Source: an uncultured Allofournierella sp.
GTDB taxonomy: Bacteria > Bacillota > Clostridia > Oscillospirales > Ruminococcaceae
DNA: 50,795 bases
Direction: 5' to 3'
NCBI GenBank assembly: GCA_944382775.1
Contig: CALWNI010000011.1
Coordinates: 1-50,795 of the forward strand
The position numbers and the translations under genes were made by a program. The notes beneath the pieces are model-generated. The model did not search any database and was not told the origin of the DNA. It was given only the letters and a program-made list of their open reading frames with translations. Every line of letters starts with the position of its first letter. Position 1 is the stretch's first letter. Below are positions 47,988 to 50,795 of the stretch, in pieces.

Positions 47988-49235
47988 ATGAAATTGCTTT
48001 GTATTTTAGACAGTGTGGAGTTCCCTTTGGCTCCCACCCCTGCCATTGCACGCCGTGCGGTTGCACTGCTTGCGCAGCAAGGGCACACCGTTCATTTTTT
48101 GGAACTGTACAACGGAAGCGTTGTTCCGCCCGAATACCCCGGCTGTACCCGAACACTGGTCCCCTTTGCGGACGAAAGCAAAATGAACGAAATTTTAGAA
48201 TTTGGCAATTCCAGCGGTACGCCTGTCCCTTTGCGGTTGGCAAAACTTTGCTTGCATCCTGCTGCTGCATGGGCGGCGGTGCAGCAGATTGCACTGAAAA
48301 AACCGCGGCGTATCTCTGCCGCTATTCGTGCCATTGAACAGCTAGACAAGCAACATCACTTTGACGCTGCCATTGCAGTTGCTGCACCCTATGCCGCCAG
48401 TTTTGCACTGGCGCAAGCCAAATTCGGCGGCAAAAAAGCAAGCTGGCAGATGGACCCCTATGCGGCCAATCACAGCTATCACGCGGCAAATGCCTACCAA
48501 AAGGAAACCGCCCTTTGCTCCGCTTTGGACGCAATCTTTATTGCGCCTGCCATGCAGCAGTACTACCTGCCCGATGCTCCTTTTGCGGCCTTTGCGCACA
48601 AAGCCCATGTGCTGGATTTCCCCAGCTTGGTGCCCTGCCCCAAAGAAGCAGCAAACAAGGCGGCACAAAACCAGCAAATCCACTGTGTTTTTGTGGGCAG
48701 TTTGTATCCACAAATCCGCACCCCGCACTATGCTTTGGAGTTATTCGCCGCACTGAATGACCCCAATGTTACCTTAACATTTGTGGGTGGCGGATGGGAA
48801 AACTATCCCCAAGATCTATTGAATTTCTACCGCCGCATTTTGGGCAATCGCCTCGTTGTTACAGGGCCATTGCCCGCCGCACAGGCTACCGAGCACCTTT
48901 CCAATGCCGATGTTCTGCTCAGCTTGGGCAACAGCGCGGACAATCAGGTACCCAGCAAAATTTTTGAATATTTTGCCGCCGGTAAACCGGTGCTACATCT
49001 GGCAAAAATAAAAAACGACCCCAGTCTTGCCTATTTTTCTCGCTGGCCATTGGCACTTTGCTTGCAGGAAAGCGAGGGTGTTGGGCAGTCGGTGCAGGCA
49101 ACACTACGAGATTTTCTGCACCAAAAGGGGCACTGCCGCCTTTCCTTTGAACAGGCACAACAACTTTTTGAACAAAACACACCCCAGGCCGCTGCTCGCT
49201 GCCTGATTTCCGTTTTACAAGAGGAACCATCATGA
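47988..49235 (+). CDS. Putative GT-B glycosyltransferase
   Basis: A 415-residue protein. The N-terminal half (LLCILDSVEFPLAPTPAIARRAVALLAQQGHTVHFLEL in part) looks like a GT-B Rossmann start, and the C-terminal half has FVGGGWENYPQDLLNFYRRI and the GT4-like donor-site motif VPSKIFEYFAAGKPVLHL. The full E-x7-E motif is incomplete, so activity is less certain than for the neighbours. ATG 47988 follows GAGGTACGCT. It is 20 bases after the previous gene and overlaps the next by four bases. Confidence 0.8.
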   Translation: MKLLCILDSVEFPLAPTPAIARRAVALLAQQGHTVHFLELYNGSVVPPEYPGCTRTLVPFADESKMNEILEFGNSSGTPVPLRLAKLCLHPAAAWAAVQQIALKKPRRISAAIRAIEQLDKQHHFDAAIAVAAPYAASFALAQAKFGGKKASWQMDPYAANHSYHAANAYQKETALCSALDAIFIAPAMQQYYLPDAPFAAFAHKAHVLDFPSLVPCPKEAANKAAQNQQIHCVFVGSLYPQIRTPHYALELFAALNDPNVTLTFVGGGWENYPQDLLNFYRRILGNRLVVTGPLPAAQATEHLSNADVLLSLGNSADNQVPSKIFEYFAAGKPVLHLAKIKNDPSLAYFSRWPLALCLQESEGVGQSVQATLRDFLHQKGHCRLSFEQAQQLFEQNTPQAAARCLISVLQEEPS

Positions 49236-50488
49236 CTGTATTTTGGCTACTAAACTTTATCCCACCTGCCATGGCCAACGCCTTGCAATTGCCGGTACAG
49301 GCCAGTGGCAGCTGGATTATGGCACTACAAGATGCATTGGCATCCCACCCCGTTCGGCTGATTTTATGCGGCTACAGCAATGCCGTTGACCAGCCGCAGC
49401 GTCGGGAAATTGACGGTACAATTTATCTTGCCCTGCCCCAAAGCGGCGGCAAGGCCGCCTTGCAAGATGCTTTGCAGCAGGAACAGCCTGACTTGTTGCA
49501 AATTTTCGGCACCGAAAACGACCATTCGGTTTGGGCGTTGGAACTTTTTCCGCCTGAAAAAACCTTGCTGTACATTCAAGGTTTGGCCGGCCCTTGCGGC
49601 GAACACATGGCAGACGGTTTACCCCCTCGTTTTTTACGCCGCCAGCCGCTCAAGGAAAAACTGGCCCATGCCACCGGCGGCGGTACGGTTTACCAGCTGA
49701 AACAGCAGCTGCTTGCCCGTGCCAAAACCGAGCAGCAGGCTTTTGCACAGGCTCGCTATGTGCTGGGCCGCACCGATTGGGACAGAGAGTTTTCAACTGC
49801 CATCAATAAAAATGTTGAATACTTTCCCTTGAATGAAATCATGCGGGAACCGTTTTATGAGGGCGGCTGGCAACGGGATGCCATTCGTGCCCCCCGCATC
49901 TTCATCAGCCAGGGCAATATCCCCTTAAAGGGATTGCATCGTTTGTTGGAAGCATTACCCCTCATTGCAGCTCGCTATCCCGATGTACAGGTATATGTGG
50001 CAGGATGGCCGCCGCCGCAAAAAGGGCCGCTGCTTACCCCATTGATGCACTGGCTGTCGGAATATTCCGGCTATCTTGCAAAGCTTGCCAAGCGTTTGCA
50101 GGTGCAAGACCGAATCCACTATACCGGCGTATTGAATGCCGCTTCCATGAAAGGCCGTTTTCTGGAAAGCAGCGTGTTTGTTTTGCCCAGCAGCATCGAA
50201 AACAGCCCCAATTCTCTGGGCGAAGCCATGCTGTTGGGTATGCCCTGCGTGGCGGCTTCGGTTGGCGGTGTTCCCAGTATGCTGACCCACCAAAAAGAAG
50301 GGTTGTTGTTTGACCCCAGCCAACCCGAAGAGCTGGCGCAAGCCATTTTAACCATGTTCGATGACCCCCACTATGCCGAGTCGCTGGGCAAAGCCGCCCG
50401 CGCAAGGGCATTGCAAGACCACAACGCGGCGACCATTGCCGCACAGCAGATGGCCTATTACCGCCGTTTGCTTGGAAAGGACGTGTAA
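49232..50488 (+). CDS. Glycosyltransferase family 4
   Basis: A 418-residue GT-B enzyme. Its ATG overlaps the upstream stop (ATGA), so translation is coupled. The N-terminal part (WLLNFIPPAMANALQLP) is followed by a donor domain with ISQGNIPLKGLHRLLEALPLI, YTGVLNAASMKGRFLESSVFVLPS and SSIENSPNSLGEAMLLGMPCV (E-x7-E-like), then GVPSMLTHQKEGLLFDP, typical of GT4 (WbaZ/ExpE-like). It works in the same pathway as the other transferases. Specificity is unknown. Confidence 0.88.
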   Translation: MTVFWLLNFIPPAMANALQLPVQASGSWIMALQDALASHPVRLILCGYSNAVDQPQRREIDGTIYLALPQSGGKAALQDALQQEQPDLLQIFGTENDHSVWALELFPPEKTLLYIQGLAGPCGEHMADGLPPRFLRRQPLKEKLAHATGGGTVYQLKQQLLARAKTEQQAFAQARYVLGRTDWDREFSTAINKNVEYFPLNEIMREPFYEGGWQRDAIRAPRIFISQGNIPLKGLHRLLEALPLIAARYPDVQVYVAGWPPPQKGPLLTPLMHWLSEYSGYLAKLAKRLQVQDRIHYTGVLNAASMKGRFLESSVFVLPSSIENSPNSLGEAMLLGMPCVAASVGGVPSMLTHQKEGLLFDPSQPEELAQAILTMFDDPHYAESLGKAARARALQDHNAATIAAQQMAYYRRLLGKDV

Positions 50489-50490
50489 CT

Positions 50491-50795
50491 TTGCAGCAGA
50501 TTCCTTTGGTAACGGTGTTAATCACCACATACAACCAAGAGGGTTATATTGCACAGGCCATTGACAGTGTACTGGCACAAAAAACCGATTTTCCCTTTGA
50601 AATTTATATTTCGGAAGATTGCGGAACCGACGGTACACGCGCCATTTTGCAGGACTACGCACGCCGCTACCCCGACATCATTCGACTGAATTTGCGCTCG
50701 GAAAATGTGGGCATCAGCCGCAACTGGTACGAAGGCCTGTGTGCAGCCCGTGGCGAATTTGTTTGCACCTTGGAAGGGGACGACTGGTGGCTGGA
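50491..50795 (+). CDS. Glycosyltransferase family 2, 5' part (runs off the window)
   Basis: A frame beginning with TTG 50491, two bases after the preceding stop, stays open to the window edge (101 codons). It has VTVLITTYNQEGYIAQAIDS, the EIYISEDCGTDGTRAIL block, ENVGISRNWYEG, and the acidic EGDDWW metal site typical of GT2 enzymes (EGDD form). The ribosome site AAAGGA lies about ten bases upstream. The rest of the gene is outside the window. Confidence 0.82.
   Translation, partial: MQQIPLVTVLITTYNQEGYIAQAIDSVLAQKTDFPFEIYISEDCGTDGTRAILQDYARRYPDIIRLNLRSENVGISRNWYEGLCAARGEFVCTLEGDDWWL

Noticed and set aside
1-50795. CRISPR arrays, insertion sequences, prophage, tRNA or rRNA genes
   Set aside because: No evenly spaced direct repeats, no transposase or integrase reading frame, and no tRNA or rRNA signature sequence was seen on either strand by eye. 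A tRNAscan or repeat search would be needed to exclude them fully.

Overview
The window looks like a chromosome segment of a spore-forming, Gram-positive anaerobe of the Clostridia, most likely Oscillospirales/Ruminococcaceae. The grounds are a T-box leader on pheST, an IreB-family gene, dipicolinate synthase genes, a DtxR-like iron box, sigma-A type promoters with TATAAT boxes, strong GGAGG-type ribosome sites that often serve TTG or GTG starts, and the absence of outer-membrane genes. This assignment rests on gene families and motifs only. I see no rRNA, tRNA, insertion sequence, prophage or CRISPR array. Almost all the DNA is coding, and every gap has been inspected.

Layout from left to right. 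(1) 1-4160: a cell-surface glycan modification operon with a GT2 transferase, a DUF2304 membrane protein, an MBOAT O-acyltransferase and its SGNH/DltD-like partner. (2) 4161-8100, minus: a siderophore (catecholate-type) ABC importer behind a DtxR-like iron box. (3) 8104-12361, minus: one operon from a good promoter to a terminator, with a NeuD-like acyltransferase/sugar-kinase fusion, a polysaccharide polymerase-like membrane protein, a YfcE-like phosphodiesterase and luxS. (4) 12400-18613: a Bax-inhibitor-1 protein, hemW, a beta-CASP nuclease and a NitT/TauT-type ABC importer. (5) 18646-21063: a Crp-family regulator with a GtrB-like transferase and a flavin reductase. (6) 21123-23737: a membrane diguanylate cyclase with two solute-binding sensor domains, behind a promoter carrying a perfect operator-like palindrome. 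(7) 24137-31711, minus: a polysaccharide synthesis and export operon with a 3-amino-3,6-dideoxyhexose pathway (QdtB, QdtA, RmlC-like), a Wzm/Wzt exporter and two large double-domain GT2 enzymes. (8) 31758-40093: dacF, 5-formyl-THF cyclo-ligase, dpaAB with a likely sigma-K promoter, murC, a GT-C-like membrane protein, an orphan MazF and acpS. (9) 40102-43972: T-box, pheS, pheT. (10) 43986-45767: an SPFH/zinc-ribbon pair and ireB. (11) 45779-50795: an operon of at least five glycosyltransferases that runs off the right edge.

Taken together the window is dominated by envelope work: peptidoglycan (murC, dacF), O-acylation of a surface polymer, synthesis and ABC export of an amino-sugar-containing glycan, and many glycosyltransferases, set among housekeeping genes. 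The points most worth following up are the NeuD-kinase fusion in a luxS operon, the dual-SBP diguanylate cyclase with its Cys tail and operator, the iron box, the sigma-K promoter of dpaAB, and the glycan operon that carries late amino-sugar steps but lacks RmlA/RmlB. I found no clear defence or wholly new multi-gene system.
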